Assembly (NCBI GenBank): GCA_021324435.1
Contig: JAJPIZ010000013.1
Coordinates: 1 to 39,120, forward strand
DNA from: Anaerolineae bacterium
GTDB lineage: Bacteria > Chloroflexota > Anaerolineae > Anaerolineales > Villigracilaceae
DNA length: 39,120 nucleotides
Reading direction: 5' to 3'
The notes below the pieces were generated by a model. The model was not told where the DNA came from and searched no databases. It worked only from the letters and a program-made list of their open reading frames with translations. Positions 32,557 through 39,120 of the stretch are shown here, one piece after another (within the stretch, counting starts at the first letter, position 1; each line of letters begins with the position of its first letter). The position numbers and the translations under genes are program-made.

Positions 32557-33672
32557 TCATTTGTTTGTGCGAAATGAGTCCCACAGCTCCATGCCGGGTT
32601 TGGGTGTGCCGTCAAATTCTCGAAGTCCCACGGAAGCAAACAGGCCCAGTGTGCCGACATCGTTGCCCTGACCCTGTTGTTTCATGATTTTTGCATAGGA
32701 GTCGAGGTTGAAGTCATTCAGCAGAAGATAGACCCAGAAGGTGAGCCGCGAGCCGATTTGATTATGAATCGCGTTCAAGTACGCGACCTGATCTTCAGGC
32801 GTGCCATTGAATGGCCCGATTGGCTTGGATGTGTATCCGCCCTCGGCAACAGCCAGCGGCTTCGAGGTCCGCGTGAGAAGCGGAGTGTAGTAGTCTGCGG
32901 GAATCTCATCGCCGGATTTGAACGCCGCGAACGGATACGATGAGATCACCCATAAATCCAAGTTTGGCTCGAAAGCCTCGACTTCGTCCCAGTTGATTCT
33001 GCCGAGTTCATGGCCCGGCTCATCCTGCTGGCCGAAGCGATTGTTGAGGTCTTCCCATTGGAACGTGACGAAGATTTGTGTATCGGGCGCTTCAGCTTTG
33101 ACCGCCGCATAAATTTCATTGTAGAGGCTGATGAAGTTGGGCGCGTCATCGGGATGGGCATCCATATAGGTGTTGATCTCGGAGGCGAGACCAAGATAAC
33201 GCGGATGGAATTGGCGCACGGTCCACAGCGCGTAATTTTTGTATGATGTGCGCACGTTGGGATTCGCAAAACTTGCCTCCCAGCCCGCGGGCAGGCCGAT
33301 GAAATCGCGGCGGTTGAGTCCGTTGAGCGCATCCGCGACGAAGATATATTCGAGATGATTTTGCCGCGCCAATTTGACTTGATTGATCAAGTCGGTGCGT
33401 GTCTTCGAATCGCCGTCCACGGCGTTGACAAAATCCTGCCAGGGGTCGTTCTGTTGAATCAAAACAAAGTCCGCATGTTGGCCGAGGTCTTTGTAAAGTT
33501 TGAAGACGCTGTCGAGCGAGACTTCGGGCGGGGAAGGAAAGAATCCGTACGCGGTGCGGCCTGAATCGAAGACCGAATCTTGCGGTGTCGGAAACGGCGT
33601 GGCTGGACCGGACTCGCCGCACGCGAGGCTGACCAATGCAATCGCAAGAAGAGCCATCAGAATACGCTTCAT
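32557..33672 (-). CDS. Glycoside-hydrolase-like lipoprotein (clan GH-A type)
   Basis: This 371-residue lipoprotein (Cys18 in LVSLAC) has a TIM-barrel domain similar to clan GH-A enzymes such as GH53 galactanases. The expected acid/base is Glu165 in GLASEINTY at the end of strand 4, and the nucleophile is Glu277 in LAVAEGGYTS at the end of strand 7. Between them are VTFQWEDLN and VISSYPFAAF, usual for these barrels. Substrate is unknown; extracellular polysaccharide is likely. The ATG at 33672 overlaps the anti-sigma stop as ATGA, so it is translationally coupled; a longer frame to 33984 is antisense-like noise. Confidence 0.82.
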   Translation of the reverse strand: MKRILMALLAIALVSLACGESGPATPFPTPQDSVFDSGRTAYGFFPSPPEVSLDSVFKLYKDLGQHADFVLIQQNDPWQDFVNAVDGDSKTRTDLINQVKLARQNHLEYIFVADALNGLNRRDFIGLPAGWEASFANPNVRTSYKNYALWTVRQFHPRYLGLASEINTYMDAHPDDAPNFISLYNEIYAAVKAEAPDTQIFVTFQWEDLNNRFGQQDEPGHELGRINWDEVEAFEPNLDLWVISSYPFAAFKSGDEIPADYYTPLLTRTSKPLAVAEGGYTSKPIGPFNGTPEDQVAYLNAIHNQIGSRLTFWVYLLLNDFNLDSYAKIMKQQGQGNDVGTLGLFASVGLREFDGTPKPGMELWDSFRTNK

Positions 33673-34211
33673 TTCCGGACCTCGCGACGGTTTCGCAATA
33701 AGGTTGCATTCCCAATCACCCAAAGCGCGGAGACGCTGACGATGATGAATACCAAGTTGGAGGTTGAGAGTTGGAAGGTTGGAAGGTTGAATGTTGGAAT
33801 GGAGAGTGGTGGATGGAGGATGCTGAATAGGGAGTAGAGAGTGAAGAGTGGGAAGGTTGGAATCGAGAATTGCGGAAAGCGAAGTGCAGAGAGATCTGTT
33901 GGGATGAAATTCATAATTTGTGTCGAGAGCCAGATGAACATGCCGATGGCCGCGCCGACTTGCGCGGCGAAGAAGGGCGTCCAAATGCGAGGTTGTTTTT
34001 CTGGCAACCGTGAAAGGACGCTGGATGAAAGATCGCGGGCGAGGCGCGCTTCAGGGAGTCCGGCCAGCGCGGTGAAGATGCTTTGTAACTTGTTGAGACG
34101 GGCGCGGCACTCTGCACATTCTTGAAGATGTAGGTCCATTTCTCGGCGGGCAGACGTTTCGAGAGTATTGTCAAGATATTCGTTGAGTTGGGATTCAGTC
34201 AAATGTTTCAT
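33669..34211 (-). CDS. Zinc anti-sigma factor
   Basis: This is a 180-residue membrane-bound anti-sigma factor. A ZAS-type zinc motif, His28-x3-Cys32-x2-Cys35, stands in the cytoplasmic N-terminal domain. One membrane segment lies at about 80-100 and another at about 153-172. Between them, residues 111-153 are a Phe/Leu/Pro/Ser-rich stretch encoded by a low-complexity repeat. It overlaps the upstream membrane protein gene and the downstream glycosidase gene by ATGA, which fixes both ends. It most likely holds the neighbouring ECF sigma factor at the membrane. Confidence 0.85.
   Translation of the reverse strand: MKHLTESQLNEYLDNTLETSARREMDLHLQECAECRARLNKLQSIFTALAGLPEARLARDLSSSVLSRLPEKQPRIWTPFFAAQVGAAIGMFIWLSTQIMNFIPTDLSALRFPQFSIPTFPLFTLYSLFSILHPPLSIPTFNLPTFQLSTSNLVFIIVSVSALWVIGNATLLRNRREVRK
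33753..33881. repeat. Low-complexity purine tract within the anti-sigma gene
   Basis: On the plus strand, units such as GTTGGAAGGTTGGAA and GAGAGTG recur with little variation through about 130 bases. The DNA looks like the short repetitive spacers seen elsewhere in this window, yet it is in frame and carries no stop in the anti-sigma reading. Confidence 0.7.
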
Positions 34212-34939
34212 ATTTGTAACGGCGGGAAATGAATGTCAGGATGGTTTGGAAAGATGAAATGAATGGTCAACGCCCAGGGGATGCTGAAGAGAAACGGCAT
34301 GAGGAAAGCCAAAAGTCCATGCCGAAGTTTCGGCGGGCGCGCGCCGCGTTCGGATGGGATCGTGTAGGCAGGAAGATAAGTCATCAGGCCATAGACGAAA
34401 ATCCACAGGCCGAACTCGCTTAGATGTTGCAATCCAAAGGTCAATGTTTCGGCCAGCAGACCGTTCAGGCCGGTCAGAAGAAAGACCCAAAACGGGCCGA
34501 ACTCATAGCGTTTGAGAATCCATGCCCAGGCGATGAACCATGGGATGAAGACGATCACGCTGTGATGCAAGATCACATCCAGATAATTTGCGGAGGCGGT
34601 GATGTAGGCTTCACCGACTTTCACGCCAAACAGCGGCGCAAGATTGGTCATCGAGGTTGTGATGGCTTCTTCGAGCATGGCCAGCAGGGTTGCAAAGAGA
34701 ACGAATTTGATTTGCCAGTTCAAATGAACATTGACGACAAACTTTTTGATCGGCTCGCGAAACAAATACATCAGTGCGCCGCCAACCAGAACCCACAGCA
34801 CGATCAAGCCTGTGCCCATGCTCACGACGGCATGAACAATGCGGCTGTTCCATGTTGCTGCCAGGACGAGGGAAGTCGTCAGCATGAGCCACAAACCAAG
34901 TAGAAGAATAAAAGAAATCTTGATGGTGCGGAGAGTCAT
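34208..34939 (-). CDS. Polytopic membrane protein in the ECF operon
   Basis: This is a 243-residue membrane protein with about seven hydrophobic segments. A conserved-looking ATLLAMLEEAITTSMTN segment (about 83-99) has the Glu-Glu pair seen in CPBP-type intramembrane proteases, and His residues occur in later segments (LDVILHHSVIVF, TFGLQHLSEF). That would fit a site-2-like or CPBP role in sigma control, but the similarity is too weak to assign. Start and stop overlap the neighbours by ATGA on both sides, which shows co-translation with the sigma and anti-sigma genes. Confidence 0.75.
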   Translation of the reverse strand: MTLRTIKISFILLLGLWLMLTTSLVLAATWNSRIVHAVVSMGTGLIVLWVLVGGALMYLFREPIKKFVVNVHLNWQIKFVLFATLLAMLEEAITTSMTNLAPLFGVKVGEAYITASANYLDVILHHSVIVFIPWFIAWAWILKRYEFGPFWVFLLTGLNGLLAETLTFGLQHLSEFGLWIFVYGLMTYLPAYTIPSERGARPPKLRHGLLAFLMPFLFSIPWALTIHFIFPNHPDIHFPPLQI

Positions 34940-35478
34940 ATCAGGTCTTTCAATCGTTCGGCGAGAATTCTTCTGGCTCGAAACAAGTCGCTTTTCACGT
35001 CGCTCAATGGCCGCCTGAGTTCCTTGGCGATTTCTTCATAACTCATTTCCTGAAAATGTCTCAGCTCGATGACGAGACGATAGCGCGCAGGCAGACGATT
35101 CAATTCACTGCGGATGCGTTGATCGCGGTCGCGCTTAACGGTCAGCGCTTCGGGGCCGGGACCTGGGTCGGGCGCGGGAGCCGCTTCATCGTCCAGGCTG
35201 GAGGCGGGTTTGATTCCCTCGAGGCGGTTGAGACATACATTCACTGCGATCCGCTTGAGCCACGGCGCGAGCGGCCTGCTGGGATCAAATTTGTCGAAGA
35301 ACTGATACGCGCGAATGAAAGTCTCCTGTGTTGCGTCTTCGGCGTCGCGAACATTGCCAAGCACGCGATACGCGGCATTGAACACGCCTTGCTGATGGCG
35401 GTGCACAATCTCGGCGAAGGCATCACGATCACCTTGCCGGGCGCGCAAGGCAAGATCGTGGTCATTGGCGGAAGACAT
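34936..35478 (-). CDS. ECF RNA polymerase sigma factor
   Basis: This 180-residue sigma factor has regions sigma2 (DAFAEIVHRHQQGVFNAAYRVLGNVRDAEDATQETFIRAY, about 19-58) and sigma4 (LPARYRLVIELRHFQEMSYEEIAKELRRPLSDVKSDLFRARRIL, about 128-172), with a Pro/Ala-rich linker (about 95-112). It is the usual small RpoE-like type. The gene starts an operon with an anti-sigma factor. A candidate self-recognised promoter lies directly upstream, and no ribosome binding site is seen. Confidence 0.94.
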   Translation of the reverse strand: MSSANDHDLALRARQGDRDAFAEIVHRHQQGVFNAAYRVLGNVRDAEDATQETFIRAYQFFDKFDPSRPLAPWLKRIAVNVCLNRLEGIKPASSLDDEAAPAPDPGPGPEALTVKRDRDQRIRSELNRLPARYRLVIELRHFQEMSYEEIAKELRRPLSDVKSDLFRARRILAERLKDLI

Positions 35479-35487
35479 GTCTAAATT

Positions 35488-35517
35488 GTAGTACAGGGGA
35501 GTGTGTAAAAAGTTGCA
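35488..35517 (-). promoter_or_regulatory. Candidate ECF-type autoregulatory promoter
   Basis: On the minus strand TGCAACTTTTT (35517-35507) and TGTACTA (about 35495-35489) resemble the -35 and -10 elements of ECF promoters, with the expected spacing of about 17 bases between AAC and GTA. The predicted transcript would start only a few bases before the sigma ATG at 35478. Confidence 0.5.
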
Positions 35518-35522
35518 TGGAA

Positions 35523-35552
35523 ATCATGGCGGCGGTTGACCGCCGCCATGAT
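35523..35552. terminator. Perfect 14-bp hairpin
   Basis: The arms 35523-35536 and 35539-35552 pair perfectly around two bases. It lies seven bases after the stop of the 45-residue ORF and just upstream of the ECF promoter, so it can insulate the two units. There is no long T-tract, so termination strength is uncertain. Confidence 0.65.
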
Positions 35553-35559
35553 CATTTCA

Positions 35560-35697
35560 TTAGGCGCCGCGTTGAACTTCGGCGAGGATAAAGAAAAACA
35601 GACAAAGGCCGACTGCGCCCCGCGCGGCGGAGGCGATGCCCAGCCGGAGGCTGGTGTTGCTGAGAGTGTTAGGTTGCCGAGGAGGATTGGTCATCAT
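35560..35697 (-). CDS. 45-residue membrane miniprotein
   Basis: This ORF encodes 45 residues (44 from the second Met). A polar N-terminus (NPPRQPNTLSNTS) is followed by a single hydrophobic segment (about 21-40, with LCLFFFIL) and a short charged tail (AEVQRGA). GAGGGA stands seven bases before the first ATG. It begins 33 bases after the stop of the membrane protein gene on the same strand and is closed by a perfect hairpin. I do not recognise a family; the placement and ribosome binding site argue that it is real. Confidence 0.55.
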   Translation of the reverse strand: MMTNPPRQPNTLSNTSLRLGIASAARGAVGLCLFFFILAEVQRGA

Positions 35698-35730
35698 TGC
35701 CATTCCCTCGAGTTGCAGGTCGAGAAGTAA

Positions 35731-36795
35731 TTAAAAGACCTGTGTCTCAGCCTCGGAGGCCGCGAGCCTTGCTTTCTTCTCGCGCCGAGCCGCGTAGAAT
35801 GAAATCAAAATCATGCTCAACCCGGCAATGAACAGGAAAAGACCCTCCCATCCAGCGGGCTTGAGCATCTGACGAAACGCGGCGTCCACGATGGAGCGAA
35901 TCGCGTCTGCGATTTCCAACGGCATGGAAGTCGCGGCGCGTTTTGCCAGCATGTTTTCGAACAATCGCCGCACGAGCGGAGCGCCGCCGAAGCCAATCAT
36001 CGTTCCAAACAGACCCGTGAACAGAAGCGGCCAGCCCCACCAGGCCAGCCAGCCTTTGAAACTCCGCACGGCCAGCAGAGTGATGCCGAACAAAATTGCA
36101 ATCGGAATCAGCGGACTGAGCCGCATGATGAGGCGCAGATTCATCAGCCCGCGCAAGCGTGATTGCGCGGCGGCCGGATCTCGTTCCGCGAGAAGCGGCA
36201 CTTCATCCGGAATGGCCGCGGCCGCGGCTTCAAGTTGAATCTTGATCAACGGATGGAGCAGTTGAAGGATTTCCGGCGGCGGGTTGCAAATTTCCTGCCC
36301 GAATGTAGTCAGGATACGCGCGATCTGCTTGAGCGTGCAGACGGGTTGGGCCTGAATGATTTTCAATGCGGCATCGAGGCCCGCCGGGCTGGTCAGGCTC
36401 TGTTTGAGCGGCACGAGCGAGGCGCGCGGCGAGGTTGTTTCGCCGTTGAGGTAGGCAAAAAATTGATTGATGGCATCTTCCGTCATGGCCTGCACTTGTT
36501 GCGGCGGAAGCAAAGTCTCGATCAGAGCTTTCCAGTTGTCCGCCGTCATTTGTTGCGCGAAGGCAGGCGCGGACGGATCGAGATTTTTGGCGAGCAAATC
36601 GCCGAGCAACAGCGGAAACTTCCGATAAAAGTTTTCTTCGATCAATGCGCGTTTGTAGGTTGCGGCATTGAACGCGTTTCGCTCGATGTTGAACAGAATC
36701 AGCGACGCCAGCGCGGTCAGCACAAAAAGGACCGACAGGGCGATTGCTATCGAGCGCGCAATAATTTGTGCGGCGCTGAGGCGCGTATCGTTCAT
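35731..36795 (-). CDS. Multi-pass membrane protein of unknown function
   Basis: This 354-residue protein has a membrane segment near residues 16-38, a large helical extracytoplasmic domain (about 40-225), then three more hydrophobic segments (about 230-248, 255-278 and 318-338), and a charged C-terminus. The loop pattern with the NFYRKFPLLLGDLL and LLPPQQVQAMTEDAINQFF segments recalls uncharacterised membrane proteins common in Chloroflexota. No enzymatic motif is visible. The start at 36795 follows a weak GAGA site. It is 21 bases after the amidohydrolase-CYTH gene, with no terminator between, so they may be co-transcribed. Confidence 0.78.
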   Translation of the reverse strand: MNDTRLSAAQIIARSIAIALSVLFVLTALASLILFNIERNAFNAATYKRALIEENFYRKFPLLLGDLLAKNLDPSAPAFAQQMTADNWKALIETLLPPQQVQAMTEDAINQFFAYLNGETTSPRASLVPLKQSLTSPAGLDAALKIIQAQPVCTLKQIARILTTFGQEICNPPPEILQLLHPLIKIQLEAAAAAIPDEVPLLAERDPAAAQSRLRGLMNLRLIMRLSPLIPIAILFGITLLAVRSFKGWLAWWGWPLLFTGLFGTMIGFGGAPLVRRLFENMLAKRAATSMPLEIADAIRSIVDAAFRQMLKPAGWEGLFLFIAGLSMILISFYAARREKKARLAASEAETQVF

Positions 36796-36816
36796 GCTTT
36801 AATCTCTTTGCCCAAG

Positions 36817-38796
36817 TTACTTTCCGGTTCGGACTACTTCAATATAATCCTTCGTCACGGTTTCGCTGTTGGCGATGCCGAGAACCGCCAGCAAATCATT
36901 TGCCAGCGCGGCCTTCTGCTCTGCGTCCTTGCGGCTCCATGTGCGGGACTTGATCTCGATGAAATGCCCGAGGGCGGGTTCGATCATCTCATCCACGTTG
37001 ATGAAAAATTCGGTGTCGCGGAATTTCACCAGCCAGCGCTCGCGGTCTTTGGTGATGGTGGTTTCTTCCTTTGGTTTGAAGTATTCGCGATAGAACCGCA
37101 GGCTTTGTGTGGCCGGCGCAAAGAAGCGACTGCGCGAGAGCAGAACATCATGGGCGAATTTATCTTCGCGCTTTTGGCCGAGCAGAGTCAAGCGCGGACG
37201 CGTGTTGGTGACATTGCCGCGCGGATCGAGAAAATCGTCTTCGCGATAGCGCAGGCGTCCCTGGGATGGATCGTCGAAACCGAAGTAGACATCGTGCTGA
37301 CTGTAATGCCGGTAGCGGACGATTTCGATCTCGGGCCGCTTCAATGCCTCGACGATGGGCTGGTCGTCCGCTATTTTGACCTTGACCTGCACCTCGAACG
37401 ATTCTTCTTCCATCGAGCCGCCCAGCGCGATCAATTTTGACAGCACCGATTGTTCGCGTTCGATCAGGAATGCGTCAATCTTCTTTGCGATGTCCGCGGC
37501 GTGGGCGAGCAGTTCGTCCTGATTGAGTGTGAGCAGTTTGCGATCGCGCAGAACCCATTTGCCGTTGATCATCACATCGCTCACATCGGTGGATTTGCTG
37601 GCGTACACGATTTGAGCGTAGGCGTTGTCGTGTGAGCGTTTGAAAGATGGAGAGTTATGCAAAGGCGTTAGGTCAACAAGGATCAGGTCGGCGCGCAGGC
37701 CGGGGGTGAGCGAGCCGGTCAGGTGTCCGATATGAAGCGCTTTCGCGCCGAGGCGAGTCGCCATGGTCAGCGCGGTGGAGGCGGGCAGGGAGGTCGGATC
37801 ATTGGTCACGGCTTTGGCGATGAACGCGGCAAGGCGCACTTCCTCGAACATGTCGAGGTCGTTGTTGGAGGCGGGACCGTCGGTGCCGATGCCGACGTTG
37901 AGCCCCGTCTCGAGCATCTTCATCACGGGCGCGAAGCCCGAAGCAAGTTTGAGATTCGATGAGGGGTTGTGCGACACGCCTGTGCCCGCGTGGAGGAAGG
38001 TGCGCATCTCGCCGGTGTCAATGTGCACGCAATGCGCGGCGATGACTTTGGCTTCGAGCAATCCCTGTTTCTTCACATAAGGCACGACCGGCATGCCTTG
38101 ATCGCGACGCATGTTTTCCACTTCGAAGGCAGTCTCCGCGATGTGTGTGTGGAGCGGCACATCGAATTCGAGGGCCATCTGCGCGGTGTCGTGCAAAATT
38201 TCCGCCGTGCAAGTGTAAGGCGCATGCGGCGCGATGGACGGAACGATCAGCGGATGACCTTTCCAACGCTGGATGTAATCGCGCGCCATTTCCATCGCAT
38301 CTTCAAAAGAAGCCGCATCGGGAGTCTGGAACTTGAGCACGGATTCCCCGCAGATGGCGCGCATCCCCGCTTCCGCCGTGGCCCTGGCCACATCTTCTTC
38401 GAAATAATACATATCGTTGAAGGTGGTCACACCGCTTTTGATGAGTTCCGCGCAGGCGATCTGCGTGCCAAGCCGGACGAATTCCGGCGAAACGTATTCG
38501 CGCTCGACCGGCATCATGTAACCCATGAGCCACACATCGAGGCGCAGGTCATCGGCCAGGCCGCGCAGGAGGGTCATTGGCACATGTGTGTGCGCGTTGA
38601 TGAGGCCGGGCATCAGGATTTTGCCACTGCAGTCAATCGTCTCTTTCCCTGTGTATTCTTTTTTGATCTCGGCTTCCGGCCCAACCGCGACGATGGAATC
38701 GCCGCTGACCGCGACCGCGCCGGGGTCGTATTGATTCATCTGCTCGTCCATGCTGAGGACGTGAGCGTTGGTAAGAAGAACATCAACTGTTTTCAT
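36817..38796 (-). CDS. Amidohydrolase (MTA/SAH deaminase-like) fused to a CYTH domain
   Basis: This is a 659-residue fusion. Residues 1-445 are a cytosolic amidohydrolase like 5-methylthioadenosine/S-adenosylhomocysteine deaminases, with metal ligands His69, His71, His218 and Asp306 plus Glu221 and His255. Residues about 465-655 look like a CYTH (triphosphate tunnel) domain: RLRYRE (514-519), KDRERW (583-588) and FIEIKSR (612-618) supply the basic and acidic tunnel residues. The N-terminal ExExK signature reads Glu468-Val-Gln470-Val-Lys472, with Gln in the middle Glu position. AAGGAA precedes the ATG at 38796. An internal ATG at codon 462 could also start a free CYTH protein. Confidence 0.85.
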   Translation of the reverse strand: MKTVDVLLTNAHVLSMDEQMNQYDPGAVAVSGDSIVAVGPEAEIKKEYTGKETIDCSGKILMPGLINAHTHVPMTLLRGLADDLRLDVWLMGYMMPVEREYVSPEFVRLGTQIACAELIKSGVTTFNDMYYFEEDVARATAEAGMRAICGESVLKFQTPDAASFEDAMEMARDYIQRWKGHPLIVPSIAPHAPYTCTAEILHDTAQMALEFDVPLHTHIAETAFEVENMRRDQGMPVVPYVKKQGLLEAKVIAAHCVHIDTGEMRTFLHAGTGVSHNPSSNLKLASGFAPVMKMLETGLNVGIGTDGPASNNDLDMFEEVRLAAFIAKAVTNDPTSLPASTALTMATRLGAKALHIGHLTGSLTPGLRADLILVDLTPLHNSPSFKRSHDNAYAQIVYASKSTDVSDVMINGKWVLRDRKLLTLNQDELLAHAADIAKKIDAFLIEREQSVLSKLIALGGSMEEESFEVQVKVKIADDQPIVEALKRPEIEIVRYRHYSQHDVYFGFDDPSQGRLRYREDDFLDPRGNVTNTRPRLTLLGQKREDKFAHDVLLSRSRFFAPATQSLRFYREYFKPKEETTITKDRERWLVKFRDTEFFINVDEMIEPALGHFIEIKSRTWSRKDAEQKAALANDLLAVLGIANSETVTKDYIEVVRTGK

Positions 38797-38812
38797 ACAT
38801 TTCCTTTGATAT

Positions 38813-38914
38813 GTCGTTGCGAGGGCGAAGCCCGAAGCAATCTCCTCTCGAACGGACTGCACTGATCTTAGGAGGAGATTGCTTCGTCGGGAAAAGCACC
38901 CTCCTCGCAACGAC
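38813..38914. repeat. REP-like 102-bp inverted repeat
   Basis: Outer arms of 12 bp (38813-38824 with 38903-38914) and inner arms of 14 bp (38834-38847 with 38872-38885) are perfect inverted repeats. It lies 16 bases upstream of the amidohydrolase start and fills the leader or promoter region. Confidence 0.85.
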
Positions 38915-39044
38915 GTGGATTTAGAGGGCTTCTGACAGTTCTTTTCATTCCGGCTTGAGAGAGTTTATCAAATCAATTTTCCTTTGGCGGGAACCGCCTT
39001 TGATTTGTTTTTCTCTAGAGTGTGTATGCAAAATCAATTTCATG

Positions 39045-39120
39045 TGTCATTCTGAGGAGCGAAGCGACGAAGAATCTCAAATTTTGAACGAAAAAAACGA
39101 GATTCTTCGCTCCCGTTGGT
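39045..39120. repeat. REP-like repeat at the right edge
   Basis: The element begins with TGTCATTCTGAG. Arms CGAAGAATCTC (39068-39078) and GAGATTCTTCG (39099-39109) form an 11-bp inverted repeat. The right edge of the window cuts the element. It shares its core with the sequence at 24343-24354. The preceding 39 kb-level spacer (38915-39044) shows no gene. Confidence 0.75.

Noticed and set aside
33673-33984. N-terminal extension of the glycosidase-like lipoprotein
   Set aside because: It would hide the signal peptide and overlap the anti-sigma gene; the ATGA-coupled start at 33672 is much better.
36163-37440. Plus-strand open frame of 425 codons
   Set aside because: It runs antisense across two real genes (the membrane protein and the amidohydrolase-CYTH fusion) and shows a composition typical of antisense frames.
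1-39120. CRISPR array, tRNA or rRNA genes
   Set aside because: I looked for regularly spaced repeats and for tRNA-like T-arm patterns and found none; the only tandem repeat is the 7-bp array at the left edge.

Overview
This window most likely comes from a chromosome of an Anaerolineae-type member of the Chloroflexota. That is an inference from gene content: many Ala-Cys-Asn type lipoproteins with SH3b, Fn3 or unknown domains, a Pmt-family mannosyltransferase, baseplate-J-like and MltG proteins, moderate-to-high GC, and many short REP-like inverted repeats. I see no rRNA, tRNA, CRISPR array, transposase or phage module.

Layout. The window opens with a heptanucleotide repeat and typA/bipA (+ strand). 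Next comes a minus-strand array of five paralogous SH3b-Fn3 lipoproteins (1.9-6.1 kb). It is followed by a minus-strand tyrosine/homogentisate degradation cluster (6.1-11.4 kb): hppD, then fahA, a lipoprotein, a degenerate GGDEF protein, an AhpD-like protein and hmgA. From 11.6 to 25 kb lies a mosaic of single genes: esterase, protein mannosyltransferase, YbaK deacylase, methyltransferase, alpha/beta hydrolase, GT2, NUDIX, pirin, two DUF1801 proteins, MarR regulator, Imm5-like protein, AHL-lactonase-like MBL protein, EamA transporter and histidine phosphatase. From 25 to 32 kb the plus strand carries alaS, a lipoprotein, a baseplate-J-like membrane protein, ruvX and mltG. From 32 to 35.5 kb a tightly overlapping minus-strand ECF-sigma operon encodes the sigma factor, a membrane protein, a zinc anti-sigma, a glycosidase-like lipoprotein and a membrane protein. 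The window ends with a membrane protein plus a 45-residue miniprotein, a 659-residue amidohydrolase-CYTH fusion, and REP-like repeats.

The most important observation is at 7293-7886. Two abutting same-frame ORFs separated by one in-frame TGA are best read as a single AhpD-like selenoprotein with a Cys-x-x-Sec redox site. Glu66, Cys78, Sec81 and His85 reproduce the spacing of Glu118, Cys130, Cys133 and His137 in mycobacterial AhpD. A 7-bp stem with a GGU loop starts 17 nt after the UGA, as expected for a bacterial SECIS. The gene sits inside the homogentisate operon, which has no visible maleylacetoacetate isomerase.

Other points worth a second look are the amidohydrolase-CYTH fusion with an altered ExExK signature, repeat-derived insertions inside alaS and the anti-sigma gene, the five-copy lipoprotein array, and a candidate autoregulated, nearly leaderless ECF promoter.
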